Origin: DASPWW01 sp963756745
GTDB taxonomy: Bacteria; Actinomycetota; Thermoleophilia; Solirubrobacterales; 70-9
Reading direction: 5' to 3'
Assembly: GCA_963756745.1 (NCBI GenBank)
Contig: CAVWOU010000009.1
Span: forward strand, 248,001 to 312,000
DNA: 64,000 nt
The notes beneath the pieces are model-generated. The model saw only the letters and a program-made list of their open reading frames with translations, searched no databases and was not told where the DNA came from. This document shows positions 1 through 8,728 of this stretch, one piece after another. A program made the translations under genes and the position numbers. How positions within the stretch are numbered: the first letter of the stretch is position 1; each line of letters starts with the position of its first letter.

Positions 1-104
1 CTGAAGCCCTCGAACCCGAGCACCTCCTCGACGAGCAGCCTGCCGTTGTCGCGGAACTGCACGTGGCGCTTCTTTGGAATGTCGCCCAATTTGTGGTAGC
101 GCAT
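1..104 (-). CDS. hmgA: Homogentisate 1,2-dioxygenase, N-terminal fragment
   Basis: The gene runs off the left edge, and only the first 34 codons are present. The product starts MRYHKLGDIPKKRHVQFRDN, the typical N-terminus of homogentisate 1,2-dioxygenase, which opens the homogentisate ring to maleylacetoacetate in tyrosine and phenylalanine breakdown. The ATG at 104 is preceded by a strong GGAGG ribosome site seven bases upstream. It lies directly downstream of hpd on the same strand with a 78-bp gap, so the two consecutive enzymes of the pathway are probably co-transcribed. The catalytic part with the iron ligands is outside the window, so the call rests on the N-terminus and the context. 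Confidence 0.85.
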   Translation of the reverse strand, partial: MRYHKLGDIPKKRHVQFRDNGRLLVEEVLGFEGF

Positions 105-120
105 CTTCTGCCTCCGGCTG

Positions 121-176
121 CGTTGCTCGTTGCTCGTTCCTCGTTGCTCGAACTACGAGCTACGAGCTACGAGCAA
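121..176. repeat. Short tandem and inverted repeat between hpd and hmgA
   Basis: The gap between hpd and hmgA holds about four copies of a GTTGCTC-type unit, followed by three copies of CTACGAG and then CGAGCAAC, the inverse of the first unit. The two halves can fold into a long imperfect hairpin. It could be an mRNA-stabilising structure, an attenuator, or a simple slippage-prone repeat. It codes for nothing recognisable. Confidence 0.6.
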
Positions 177-182
177 CCGCTT

Positions 183-1307
183 TTACAAGTTCCCCCGACT
201 CTCCTGCTCCCTCTCTATCGCCTCAAAGAGAGCTTTGAAATTTCCCTCGCCGAACCCGCGCGCGCCGTGACGCTCGATCACCTCGAGGAACATCGTCGGG
301 CGGTCCCCGATCGGCTTCGTGAAGATCTGCAGCAGGTAGCCCTCGTCGTCCTGGTCGGCGAGGATCCCGAGCTCGCGCAGGTCGCCGAGGTCCTCGTCGA
401 TGTCCCCGACGCGCTCGGGGAGCTCCTCGTAATAGCTCTCCGGCGTGGCGAGGAACCGCACGCCACGCTCGCGCAGCTCGCGAACCGCGCGCACGATGTC
501 TGTGGTCGACAGCGCCACGTGCTGGACGCCCGCCCCGCCGTAGAACTCGAGGTACTCCTCGATCTGGGACTTGCGCTTGCCCTCGGCGGGCTCGTTGATC
601 GGGAACTTGATCCGTCCCTTGCCGTCGGCCATCACCTTCGACATCAGGGCCGAGTACTCGGTGTGGATGTCGCGATCCGAGAAGTGGATCATTTCGGTGA
701 ACCCGAACACCCGCTCGTAATAGGAAACCCACTCGTCGAGCCGGCCGAGCTCGACGTTGCCGACCACGTGGTCGACGCCCGACAGAAGGCCGGCGTCGGT
801 GGCGCCGCCGCTCACGTGCTCGTAGCCGGGCATGAACGCCCCGCGGTAGCCGTTGCGCTCGACGAAGGTGTGCAGCGTCTCGCCGTAGGTGCCGATCGTC
901 GCGAGCCGCACCATGCCGCCCTCGTCCGAGACCTCGTGCGGCTCGCGGAGCCCCTTGGCGCCGCGGCGAACCGCGGTGCGGTACGCCTGCTCCGCGTCGG
1001 GGACCGCGAGCGCGACGACCTTGACCCCGTCCCCGTGCTCGGCGATGTGCCGCGTCAGCTCGTTGCCGCCGTGCATCCCGGCGGTGAGGACGAACCGGAT
1101 CCGGCCCCCCTCGACGACGTAGGAGGAGCGATCGCGCACTCCCGTCTCGAGCCCCGAGTACGCCGTGTGCCGCAGGCCGAGCGCGTGCGTGAACCAGTAC
1201 GCGGCTTGCGCCGCGTTGCCGACGTACAGCTCGATGTGGTCGATGCCGAGCAGCGGCATCTCGTCGGTCGTCGTCGCGGTGGGCTCGGGAACCGTGCGCG
1301 TCTCCAC
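183..1307 (-). CDS. hpd: 4-hydroxyphenylpyruvate dioxygenase
   Basis: This non-haem Fe(II) enzyme converts 4-hydroxyphenylpyruvate to homogentisate, the step before HmgA. The 374-residue product has the usual two VOC domains (about residues 20-150 and 175-345). The expected iron ligands are visible: His180 in GVDHVVGNV, His263 in GVQHVAL and Glu342 in MFLEVIERHG. A GTG start at 1307 is chosen because CAGGAGG lies six bases upstream. The frame stays open much further, but the added residues are unlike the family and overlap the divergent regulator. It is transcribed toward hmgA and away from the Lrp-type gene. Confidence 0.95.
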   Translation of the reverse strand: METRTVPEPTATTTDEMPLLGIDHIELYVGNAAQAAYWFTHALGLRHTAYSGLETGVRDRSSYVVEGGRIRFVLTAGMHGGNELTRHIAEHGDGVKVVALAVPDAEQAYRTAVRRGAKGLREPHEVSDEGGMVRLATIGTYGETLHTFVERNGYRGAFMPGYEHVSGGATDAGLLSGVDHVVGNVELGRLDEWVSYYERVFGFTEMIHFSDRDIHTEYSALMSKVMADGKGRIKFPINEPAEGKRKSQIEEYLEFYGGAGVQHVALSTTDIVRAVRELRERGVRFLATPESYYEELPERVGDIDEDLGDLRELGILADQDDEGYLLQIFTKPIGDRPTMFLEVIERHGARGFGEGNFKALFEAIEREQESRGNL

Positions 1308-1378
1308 TTGTCGCCTCCTGGTCTTTTCGGATCGGGCTTGTGCGCCTGCGGCGTCCGGTTTATGATTCACCGGTTCGT

Positions 1379-1397
1379 ATCGCCATTCAAGGGCGAT
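1379..1397. promoter_or_regulatory. Candidate operator between hpd and the Lrp-type regulator
   Basis: The 121-bp divergent intergenic region contains a perfect 6-bp inverted repeat, ATCGCC and GGCGAT, separated by seven bases. It sits about 30 bp upstream of the regulator start. Spaced dyads of this kind are usual binding sites for Lrp/AsnC dimers, so it may control both hpd and the regulator. This is inferred from position and symmetry only. Confidence 0.35.
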
Positions 1398-1428
1398 TCG
1401 TTGCGGCGACGGGGGTAGATGGAGAGAT

Positions 1429-1896
1429 ATGGACTCGATCGACCACACAATCGTTGCGCTGATGCGGGAGGACGCGCGGCGTTCGTTCAAGGACATCGGC
1501 AAGCGCGTTTCGCTGTCGGCTCCGGCTGTCAAGCGCCGCGTGGACAGGCTGCAGAGCGAAGGCGTGATCAAGGGGTACACGACGACCGTCGATCACTCCG
1601 CGTTCGGGTGGAACGCGCACGCGTTCGTGGAGCTGTTCTGCGAGGGGCGGATGTCGGCGACCGAGGTGCGCGAGGCCGTGATGGCGCACTCCGAGGTCGA
1701 GGCCGCGTACACCGTCGCCGGCGCCGCGAGCGCGATCCTCCACCTGCGGGCCGAGGACAACCAGCATCTCGAGGACGCGCTGGAGCGGATTCGCGAGACC
1801 GACGGCGTCCTGCGCACCCAGACCCAGATCGTCCTCTCGACACTGATCGACCGCCCGGTGGCCGAGAACGGCCAGCCCGCCCGCAAACCCGCGTGA
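1429..1896 (+). CDS. Lrp/AsnC family transcriptional regulator
   Basis: The 155-residue product has an N-terminal winged helix-turn-helix (about residues 1-60, including the recognition-helix stretch LSAPAVKRRVDRL) and a C-terminal RAM ligand-binding domain (about 65-145). Length and architecture are normal for the family. The ATG is preceded by GGAGAG. The gene diverges from hpd, so it is the likely local regulator of tyrosine catabolism, with tyrosine or a related amino acid as effector; the ligand is inference. Its stop overlaps the GTG start of the next gene (GTGA), which suggests translational coupling to the ATP-grasp protein. Confidence 0.9.
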   Translation: MDSIDHTIVALMREDARRSFKDIGKRVSLSAPAVKRRVDRLQSEGVIKGYTTTVDHSAFGWNAHAFVELFCEGRMSATEVREAVMAHSEVEAAYTVAGAASAILHLRAEDNQHLEDALERIRETDGVLRTQTQIVLSTLIDRPVAENGQPARKPA

Positions 1897-3333
1897 TAGA
1901 TCACGTCAACAACTTGAAGCTCCAGCACCTCGTCGAGCTGTCGAAGCTCGGCGACGGGTGCGTCGGCATCGAGTCGGAGATCGAGCGGTGGCTGGCCGAG
2001 CACGACGTCGTCTTCGACGGCCACACGATCCCGTTCGTGCTGATGCCGCACTTCGTCTCCCCGGGCCAGGTGCGGCGCGTACGCCGGGCCGTCGAGTGCC
2101 TGTCCGCGGTCCTGAACAGGTTCTGCGACGCGTACCCGGATGACGCCCGCCTGCGCGAGGAGCTCGCGCTGCCGGACTTCGAGGATGCCCTCGTCCGCCT
2201 CGACCCCGGCTACCCGCGGCCGCTTCGGATCTGCCGGCTCGACGCCTTCCTGTCCGGCTACGAGGTCAAGTTCCTCGAGTTCAACGCCGACTCGCCGGCC
2301 GGCATCGGGTACACCGACGTCCTCCACGAGGGCCTGCGCGAGGCGATCGACCTGCCGCGCGTCGAGGCGGAGTTCGACACCGCGTACACGCCGATGCTCC
2401 CCGTCCTCATCGACACGCTGCTCGATGCCTACCGATCGCTGCGCGCCTCCCGCCCGCAGCTCCCCGAGCGCCCCCGCCTCGCGCTCGTCGACCGGCCCGG
2501 CAGCCCGTCCGTGCCGGAGTTCCGGATCATCTGCGATGCCGCGCGACGCTCCGGGATCGAGGCTCTCCACGCGACCACCGACGAGCTCGCTTACGACGGC
2601 TCGGCGCTGCGGGTCGGCGGCGAGCCGGTCGAGCTCGTGTACCGGCGCGCGCTGATCGAGGACCTCGAGGAGGGCGACCTCACCGCGGCGCTTCGCGACG
2701 GGACGGTGTGCGTGGTCAACCACCCGCGCGCCCGCGTCGCGAACAACAAGAAGCTGTTCGCGCTGCTCGACGACCCGCGCTTCGCGCACCTCGTCGAGCC
2801 GCGCGAGGCCGAGGTGATCGCCGCGACGATCCCGTGGACGCGGATACTTCGCCCGGGCCGGGTGACGTACGGGCAGTGGGTCGTCGACCTACTCGATTTC
2901 GTCTCCGACAACCGAGCGCGGCTCGGTGCTCAAGCCCGCGTCCGAGTACGGCGGGCAGGACGTGTGGCTCGGGATCGAGACCGAGCAGGAGCGCTGGAAC
3001 AGGATCCTCGCGGAGCACGCCGAGCGCGGCGATTTCGTGGTCCAGGAGTACGTGCCCGTGCCCGAGGAGATGTTCCCGACCGTCGAGGACGGCCACGTCC
3101 AGATGCGGCTCAAGCGGTTCAACATCAACCCGTTCGGGATCGGGGGCCGGTACGCCGGGATGATCACCCGAATCTCCGACCGGGCCGTGATCAACGTCTC
3201 GGCCGGCGGAGGCCTGCTCCCGAGCGTCGTGGGGCGGCACAAGCAGCGGCTGCTCGCCGAGGACGACGTCGCCGAACAGGAGGCACGCCCATGGCGTTTG
3301 AGATCACCGCGTTGCGTCGGGGATACGACGTAG
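1893..3333 (+). CDS. Circularly permuted ATP-grasp type protein (frameshifted)
   Basis: The product, about 479 residues, resembles the glutathionylspermidine-synthase/circularly permuted ATP-grasp superfamily. It has a substrate-side motif VKFLEFNADSPAGIGYTD near residue 125-145 and a nucleotide-binding C-terminal half with LKPASEYGGQDVWLG and FVVQEYVPVPEE. Such enzymes join a carboxylate to an amine using ATP, but the substrate cannot be read from the sequence. The reading frame breaks near 2930, where CTCGGTGCTC appears to carry one extra G; removing it restores a continuous RLVLKPASEYGG. Start is a GTG overlapping the regulator stop, and the 3' end overlaps the next gene by about 40 bp. 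The ferritin-like genes downstream suggest a joint function. Confidence 0.7.
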
Positions 3334-3800
3334 ACGAGAACGCGATCCGGTTCTCGAACTACTTCCACGTCCTTCGCGAGCTCGTCCACCTTTCGAACGG
3401 CTGGCTGCCGCTCGTCGGCGACTTCGGGACCAAGTACCGCCTTGGCGACCACCTCCACGACGACGCGCGCGCGATCTCGAAGGTCAGACGGCGCCTGTAC
3501 GAGCTGCGGCACCCCAGCGACTACCCCGGTGCGCCCGGCGAGGAGCTGACCGCGCTGCTCGATCGCCTCGACGACGCCGCGAGCCCCGACGAGTACATCG
3601 CGATCGCGTACGGAGAGGCGAAGCAGATGCTGATCGAGGCGATCCGGATCCACCTCGAGCGGCTCGACCCAGTGTCCGACGAGCCGTCGCTGAGATTGCT
3701 CACCCAGGTGCTCGCGCGGCAGAAGCGACACATCGCGGACTTCGCGGCGTTCATCCCGAGTCCACCGGCAAGTTCGCTCGCGAACCCTGAGTCCGTTTGA
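3291..3800 (+). CDS. Helical ferritin-like protein, first half
   Basis: This 169-residue helical product starts with an ATG preceded by AGGAGG. Helices such as NYFHVLRELVHLSNGWLPL and LLTQVLARQKRHIADFAAF resemble ferritin-like four-helix proteins. There are no cysteines, signal peptide or membrane segments. Immediately downstream, shifted by one base, a second ferritin-like ORF begins. Reading through the junction (about 3770-3790) in the next frame gives a plausible continuous protein, so this and the following feature may be two halves of one gene of about 400 residues. It forms an operon with the ATP-grasp gene. The function is unknown. Confidence 0.6.
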   Translation: MAFEITALRRGYDVDENAIRFSNYFHVLRELVHLSNGWLPLVGDFGTKYRLGDHLHDDARAISKVRRRLYELRHPSDYPGAPGEELTALLDRLDDAASPDEYIAIAYGEAKQMLIEAIRIHLERLDPVSDEPSLRLLTQVLARQKRHIADFAAFIPSPPASSLANPESV

Positions 3801-3849
3801 TCTCGGGGCGCTGCCGATCGAGCTCAAGCGCGAGCCGCGCCCGCTCCGC

Positions 3850-4605
3850 GTGATGCCGCCGCTCGAGCAGCCCGCGCGCGACGGGTTCGTCGAGGTGACC
3901 GAGGAGGGTGACCCCTTCCTCGCCGACGAGCTCTACGTCAACGATCCCGAGCTCAACCACGTCCCGGTCGAGCCCGAGGAGCAGCGCCACTTCTTCCACG
4001 GGCTGATGGACGCCGAGCTGACGGCGGCCGAGCTGATGGCGCGCAACTCGCACGAATACCCGGAGATGCCGTGGGACTTCCACGTCGACATGGCGCGCCA
4101 GACGTGGGACGAGCTGCGTCACGCGAAGGTCCACTACCTGCTGATGCCGACCGAGCTCGGGTGCCGGTGGGGCGACTACCCGGTCACGTTCTCCTACTTC
4201 AAGTCGATCTACGCCCACGACCTGCTCGGCCGCCTGGCGCTGTTCAACAGCACCAGCGAGCAGAAGGCGATGTGGCGCCACTCCCGCAGGCGAGAGGTGC
4301 TCACCGAGCGCGGCCAGGAGAAGGTCGCGATGGTGTTCGACTACCTGCTCGCGGACGAGGTGCCCCACGTCCACAACGGCGCCCGGTGGGGCGCCCATCT
4401 GCTCGACGGCGACGAGGCCGCTTACCGCCGCATGGTGCGGGAGCTGCGCGAGGGGCTCGACGAGACCGGCGCGCCCGGGCTCAGGCGGTGGAGGAGCCGG
4501 GAGTCGGAGCCGGGGGCTCGACGACCTCGCGCCGGTAGGCCATCCACTCGCGGATCGCGATCTGGATCGATGCCGCCGCGGGGATCGCGAGCAGCGCGCC
4601 GATGA
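3850..4605 (+). CDS. Ferritin-like protein, second half or separate gene
   Basis: The ORF encodes a helical protein with acidic and histidine positions of the ferritin-like (DUF455-like) fold: FFHGLMDAELTAAELMARN, WDELRHAKVHYLLMP and YLLADEVPHVHNGARWGAHL. The E-to-ExxH-like spacing suggests a di-metal site, but I cannot align it fully. The frame is open upstream to about 3781, in the frame one base ahead of the previous ORF, which supports a frameshifted single gene. The last 125 bp run antisense into the end of the AI-2E family gene, and the residues there are low-complexity Arg/Ser/Gly. The true stop is therefore probably near 4480-4540, with a second indel. Confidence 0.5.
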   Translation: MMPPLEQPARDGFVEVTEEGDPFLADELYVNDPELNHVPVEPEEQRHFFHGLMDAELTAAELMARNSHEYPEMPWDFHVDMARQTWDELRHAKVHYLLMPTELGCRWGDYPVTFSYFKSIYAHDLLGRLALFNSTSEQKAMWRHSRRREVLTERGQEKVAMVFDYLLADEVPHVHNGARWGAHLLDGDEAAYRRMVRELREGLDETGAPGLRRWRSRESEPGARRPRAGRPSTRGSRSGSMPPRGSRAARR

Positions 4606-5560
4606 TTCCGAACAGTGTCGCGCCGAACAGCACCGCGACCAGGACGACGAACGGCTCGACCGAGACGGCTCGCTTCTGGATCTGGGGCTGGATCACGTAG
4701 TTCTCGATCTGCTGGTAGGCGATCGAGTAGATCACCCACACGACCAGCGCGACCGGGAAGTTGACGAACAGCGTCACGATCGCTACGAGCACCGCGCCAA
4801 GCGTGGCGCCGACGAGGGGGATCAGGTCGAAGAAGAACACGACCAGCGCGAGCGCCGCCGCGAACGGGACACCGAGGATCGTCAACAGGATGAACGAGGT
4901 GACGCCCGCGATCGTTGCCTGTAAGAGCGCGCCGCCGACGTAGTTGCCGACCGCCTGCCCGATGTGGTCGAGTGCCCGCTCCATGCGCACCTTCTGGTCC
5001 GGGTGGCGGGTTTCGAGGAAGCGCTCGATCCAGTATCGCCCGCTCGCGACCATGAAGATGCTGAGAATGAAGATCGTGAGCGCCGCGAACACCGAGTTGA
5101 CGAACCCCACCCCGATGTCCTGCAGGGTCCCGGCGGCGTCGGGGATCTTGTCCGGCAGCTTCGCCGCCTCCTCCTCGATCTTCCCCGTGATGTCGTAGTC
5201 CTGGTTCAGGTTGCTCAGCGTCTCGTTGCGGTTCACGAAATTGGTCACGTCCTCGGCGTACTGCGGGGCGTTGTTCGCGAGGTCCTCTCCCTGGCTCACC
5301 ATGCTGGGGATCAGCAGCGCGAGAATTCCGATCGGGATCAGGAGCAGGACCAGATATACGATCGCGATCGCGAACCCGCGCCTCATGCGCTGGCTGAGCG
5401 CGTTGACCGGGCCCGAGAGGGCGATCGCGATGAATGCCGCGATCACGAGCCAGCTGATCGGCCTGCGGAGCAGGTAGATCACGTACAGCACGAGCACGAC
5501 CGCGACCACGATCAGGACGGCGCGGAGGATGATCCGCGTATTGGATTCGCCGGCGGGCAT
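4481..5560 (-). CDS. AI-2E family transporter (permease)
   Basis: The 359-residue integral membrane protein has the layout of the AI-2E/PerM/YdiK family: two N-terminal helices (about residues 11-30 and 35-50), another at about 62-85, a central soluble stretch (about 90-150) and a cluster of four to five C-terminal helices containing VVFFFDLIPLVGATLGAV. Characterised members move autoinducer-2 or sodium/protons, but most are uncharacterised exporters, and no substrate is claimed here. The ATG is preceded by AAGGA. The gene is separated from the methyltransferase upstream by a 75-bp gap and converges on the ferritin-like gene. Confidence 0.9.
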   Translation of the reverse strand: MPAGESNTRIILRAVLIVVAVVLVLYVIYLLRRPISWLVIAAFIAIALSGPVNALSQRMRRGFAIAIVYLVLLLIPIGILALLIPSMVSQGEDLANNAPQYAEDVTNFVNRNETLSNLNQDYDITGKIEEEAAKLPDKIPDAAGTLQDIGVGFVNSVFAALTIFILSIFMVASGRYWIERFLETRHPDQKVRMERALDHIGQAVGNYVGGALLQATIAGVTSFILLTILGVPFAAALALVVFFFDLIPLVGATLGAVLVAIVTLFVNFPVALVVWVIYSIAYQQIENYVIQPQIQKRAVSVEPFVVLVAVLFGATLFGIIGALLAIPAAASIQIAIREWMAYRREVVEPPAPTPGSSTA

Positions 5561-5635
5561 GCGTAGGGTCCTTCGCGCCTATTCGGCACCGCGGGACGCT
5601 TTCCTCGCCGCCCGCGTGACTGGAGCCGTGGCCGG

Positions 5636-6340
5636 CTAGGCAGGCTTGCGCGCGAACGCGAGCGCGCCGCGCTTCGTGACCGACAGCGGAGCGTCGACTG
5701 CCTCGGCCGCCGACGCGGCCCGGTCGGCGGCGACTCCCTTGCCGACCAGGTAGTCCCGCACCGCCTCCCGCGTCGGCAGCTCGAGCAGCGGGGCGTCCCA
5801 TCGCTCGGCCTCCACGTCGATGAACAGCTCGCCCAGGAGCTCCGGAGCGAGCTCGGCGTCGAAGGTCAGCGGTCCGTCCGGCAGCGCTTCCGCGAGCTCC
5901 GGGGAGTCGTGGCGGCTCGGCGCGGCAACGGCGACGACACCGCCGGGGCGGAGCACCCGGCGCGCCTCGGCGAGCGCGAGACGGGGCTCGTCCAGGTGAT
6001 AGAGGACGTACAGCAAGGCGACCGAGGGGAACTCGGTATCCCCGAACGGCAGCGCGGTTGCCTCACCGAGGACGTTCGGCTCCGGGGCCCGAGCGAGCAT
6101 CGCGGGCGAGTTATCGACCCCGACCCACGCGCCGTCCGGAAGAAACCGTGCGAGCTCGCCCTCGCCGCAGCCGATGTCGAGCACCGGGGTCCGATCCTCC
6201 CTCAGCAGGCGCCGGGCAACGCGCTCGTGCACGTCGCCGGCCGCCGCGTGGTGGCGAAGCACGGAGCGCGCGAGCCTGAAGCGCTCGGGATCCCGGTCGT
6301 AGTCGGCGGGTACCGCTCGCGGCGGACGCTCGCGGTCCAA
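5636..6340 (-). CDS. Class I SAM-dependent methyltransferase
   Basis: The 234-residue product carries the SAM-binding glycine loop VLDIGCGEGELARFL (about residues 45-60), the acidic end of strand 2 (WVGVDNS), and the post-II region ALLYVLYHLDEPRLALAEARRVLRPGG typical of UbiE/Methyltransf_11 proteins. A TTG start at 6340 is chosen because the frame further upstream overlaps the FAH-family gene and reads as low-complexity Arg/Ser; GAGGGATAGGG lies just before it. The gene follows the FAH-family gene by seven bases and is almost certainly co-transcribed. The methyl acceptor is unknown. Confidence 0.85.
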   Translation of the reverse strand: MDRERPPRAVPADYDRDPERFRLARSVLRHHAAAGDVHERVARRLLREDRTPVLDIGCGEGELARFLPDGAWVGVDNSPAMLARAPEPNVLGEATALPFGDTEFPSVALLYVLYHLDEPRLALAEARRVLRPGGVVAVAAPSRHDSPELAEALPDGPLTFDAELAPELLGELFIDVEAERWDAPLLELPTREAVRDYLVGKGVAADRAASAAEAVDAPLSVTKRGALAFARKPA

Positions 6341-6347
6341 GAGATCC

Positions 6348-7190
6348 CTATCCCTCGATCGGGGTCTCGAGAGTCCCGAGCCCCTCGGAGTGCAGCGCGA
6401 CGACGTCCCCCGGCTCGATCCAGCGCTCGCCGCGACCGTCGCCGAAGTCCTGCGGGCCGAGCTCGAGCAGGCAGCCGCCCGCGAGCGTGCCCGAGCCGAG
6501 CACGTCGCCGGGGCGCAGGCGGGTGTCGCGCGCGGCGTGGGCGACGAGCTCGGGCCACGCGAAGTGCTTCTCGGAGGCATCGGAGCGCGCCACCTCAGTC
6601 CCGTTAACGGACACCCGGGCCTCGATTCTCAGCCGGCCGTCCTCGTACGGAAGCTCGTCGGGGGTGACTATGTAAGGACCGAGGCTGGTCGCGAAGTCCT
6701 TCGCCTTGTGCGGGCCGAGCCCGACGGTCATCTCCCGAGCATGTACGTCGCGCGCCGACCAGTCGTTCATCAGCGTGAAGCCGGCGATCTCGTCATTCGG
6801 CCCGATCACGGCCGCGATCTCGAGCTCGAAGTCGAGCGCCTGGGTCGCGGCCGGCCGTCTCACCGGCTCCCCCGGGCCCACGATCGACGCCGGGTTCGAG
6901 AAATAGAAGACCGGCGCCTCGTACCAGTACTCGGGGACCTCGGCGCCACGCAGCCGCCACCCCGCGGCGACGTGGCGCTCGTAGGCGTAGAAGTCGCGCA
7001 CGCTCGGGGGCTCGGGGATCGGGGCAAGCGTCGCCAGCACCCCCAGCTCGCGCTCGTCCCCGGCCGGCTCCCTCCCCTCTCCAGCAAGCCAATCCAGCAT
7101 CGATCGAGCGGCGAGCCGTCGTACGCGATCCCCGTCGATCTCCCCGATGAAGACCTCGCCGTCCTTGCTTCGGAAGGTCCCGACGCGCAC
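6348..7190 (-). CDS. Fumarylacetoacetate hydrolase family protein
   Basis: The 280-residue product has the FAH C-terminal domain. Metal-ligand and active-site stretches are visible: FELEIAAVIG, LMNDWSARDVHAREM, GPHKAKDFATSLGP and the glycine-rich LGSGTLAGGCLLELG. The family hydrolyses C-C bonds in acylpyruvate-type compounds. Since hpd and hmgA lie 5 kb away on the same strand, it may be the fumarylacetoacetase of the homogentisate route, though many paralogues have other substrates (2-hydroxyhepta-dienedioate, acylpyruvates). It is divergent from the M32 peptidase gene, with only 14 bp between starts, and co-transcribed with the methyltransferase. Confidence 0.85.
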   Translation of the reverse strand: MRVGTFRSKDGEVFIGEIDGDRVRRLAARSMLDWLAGEGREPAGDERELGVLATLAPIPEPPSVRDFYAYERHVAAGWRLRGAEVPEYWYEAPVFYFSNPASIVGPGEPVRRPAATQALDFELEIAAVIGPNDEIAGFTLMNDWSARDVHAREMTVGLGPHKAKDFATSLGPYIVTPDELPYEDGRLRIEARVSVNGTEVARSDASEKHFAWPELVAHAARDTRLRPGDVLGSGTLAGGCLLELGPQDFGDGRGERWIEPGDVVALHSEGLGTLETPIEG

Positions 7191-7204
7191 GGGTGGAGGT
7201 TAGT

Positions 7205-8728
7205 GTGGCGACGGTGAACGCCCGCTACGAAGAGCTCCTGGGGCGGCTCGCCGAGATCAGCGACCTCGGGCGTGCTCGGGCGCTCCTCGCGTGGGACGAG
7301 CGGACACACATGCCGCCCGGGGGCGCGGAGATCCGCGCCGAACAGCTCGCGACCCTGACGCGCGTGCGGCACGAGCGGCTGTCCTCCGACGCGCTGGGCT
7401 CGCTGCTCGACGAGCTGCGTCCGGAGGCCGAGGAGCTCCCGTACGACTCCGACGAGGCGAGCATGGTTCGCGTCACGACGCGGGAGTGGGACAAGGCGCG
7501 CAGGGTTCCCTCCGAGCTTCGCGCCGAGATCGCCCGCGCCGCTTCGCTCGCCGAGGGGGCGTGGATCGAGGCGAAGGGCGGATCGGACTTCGGCGCATTC
7601 CTCCCCCACCTCGAGCGCAACGTCGAGCTGAAGCGCCGCTACGTCGAGTGCTTCCCCGACGCCGACCACCCATACGACCCGCTGCTCGACGACTTCGAAC
7701 CCCGCACGACCACCGCCGAGGTGCGGCCGGTGCTCGACGAGCTGCGCGAAGGGCTGCGCCCGCTTGTCGCGGCGATCGCCGAGCGCCCCGATGCGGTCGA
7801 CTCCTCGTGCCTGCACGGCTCGTTCCCGATCGACGACCAGCGACAGCTCGTTCGTGGCCTCGTCGCCGACCTCCCCCTCGACCAGGGCTCGTGGCGCCTC
7901 GATACCACGGTGCACCCGTTCGCCACCGCGATCGCGACTACCGACATCCGGCTGACGACGCGCTACGACGAGACATACGTCGGCGCCGCGCTGTGGTCGG
8001 CACTGCACGAGGCGGGCCACGGGATCTACGAGAACGGGATCGACGCGGCGCTGCGCCGCACGCCCCTGTGCCGCCCCGTCTCACTCGGCTTTCATGAATC
8101 CCAGAGCCGCACGTGGGAGAACTGGGTCGGTCGCGGCCGGCCGTACATCGCCCATATCCACCCCCACGTGCGCGACGAGTTCCCCAACCAGTTCGCCAAC
8201 GTCGACGCGGAGGATCTCTACCGAGCCGCGAACCGCGTTGAGCCCTCCCTGATCCGGATGGAGGCCGACGAGCTCACGTACAACCTCCACATCGCGCTCC
8301 GGTTCGAGCTCGAGCTGGAGATCTTCGAGGACCGTCTGCGGCTCGCCGATCTTCCGGAGGCGTGGAGCGCGCGCACAAAGGAGTACCTCGGAATCGACGT
8401 ACCCGACGATGCCCGCGGCGTGCTCCAGGACGTCCACTGGGCGGCCGGGTCGTTCGGCTACTTCCCCACCTACTCGCTGGGAAACGTGATCGCAGGGCAG
8501 ATCTGGGCTCTGGCGACGCAGTCGCTTCCCGACCTCGACACGCAGCTGGGTCGGGGCGAGCTCGGCCCGCTGCGCGACTGGCTTCGCGACCGGCTATACC
8601 GGCACGGCGGAAAGCTCACCCCCGCCGAGATGATCGAGCGCCTGAGCGGCGGACCGCTGTCGGTTGAGCCCTATCTCGCGCAGATGCGCCGCAAGTTCGG
8701 CGAGATCTACGGGCTGAACGTCACTTGA
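7205..8728 (+). CDS. Carboxypeptidase M32 (Taq family)
   Basis: This 507-residue cytoplasmic zinc carboxypeptidase has the HEAGH motif at about residues 268-272, inside ALWSALHEAGHGIYENG, followed by the family-typical HESQSRTWEN and the conserved arrangement RMEADELTYNLHI. Length matches the roughly 500-residue family. M32 enzymes remove C-terminal residues from peptides. The GTG at 7205 is preferred to the GTG at 7193 because GGAGG sits five bases before it. The 3' end overlaps the convergent small gene by eight bases. Confidence 0.93.
   Translation: MATVNARYEELLGRLAEISDLGRARALLAWDERTHMPPGGAEIRAEQLATLTRVRHERLSSDALGSLLDELRPEAEELPYDSDEASMVRVTTREWDKARRVPSELRAEIARAASLAEGAWIEAKGGSDFGAFLPHLERNVELKRRYVECFPDADHPYDPLLDDFEPRTTTAEVRPVLDELREGLRPLVAAIAERPDAVDSSCLHGSFPIDDQRQLVRGLVADLPLDQGSWRLDTTVHPFATAIATTDIRLTTRYDETYVGAALWSALHEAGHGIYENGIDAALRRTPLCRPVSLGFHESQSRTWENWVGRGRPYIAHIHPHVRDEFPNQFANVDAEDLYRAANRVEPSLIRMEADELTYNLHIALRFELELEIFEDRLRLADLPEAWSARTKEYLGIDVPDDARGVLQDVHWAAGSFGYFPTYSLGNVIAGQIWALATQSLPDLDTQLGRGELGPLRDWLRDRLYRHGGKLTPAEMIERLSGGPLSVEPYLAQMRRKFGEIYGLNVT

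Noticed and set aside
2900..2950. Programmed ribosomal frameshifting
   Set aside because: No slippery heptamer or consistent downstream structure is seen, and similar breaks occur in unrelated genes throughout, which fits sequence error better.
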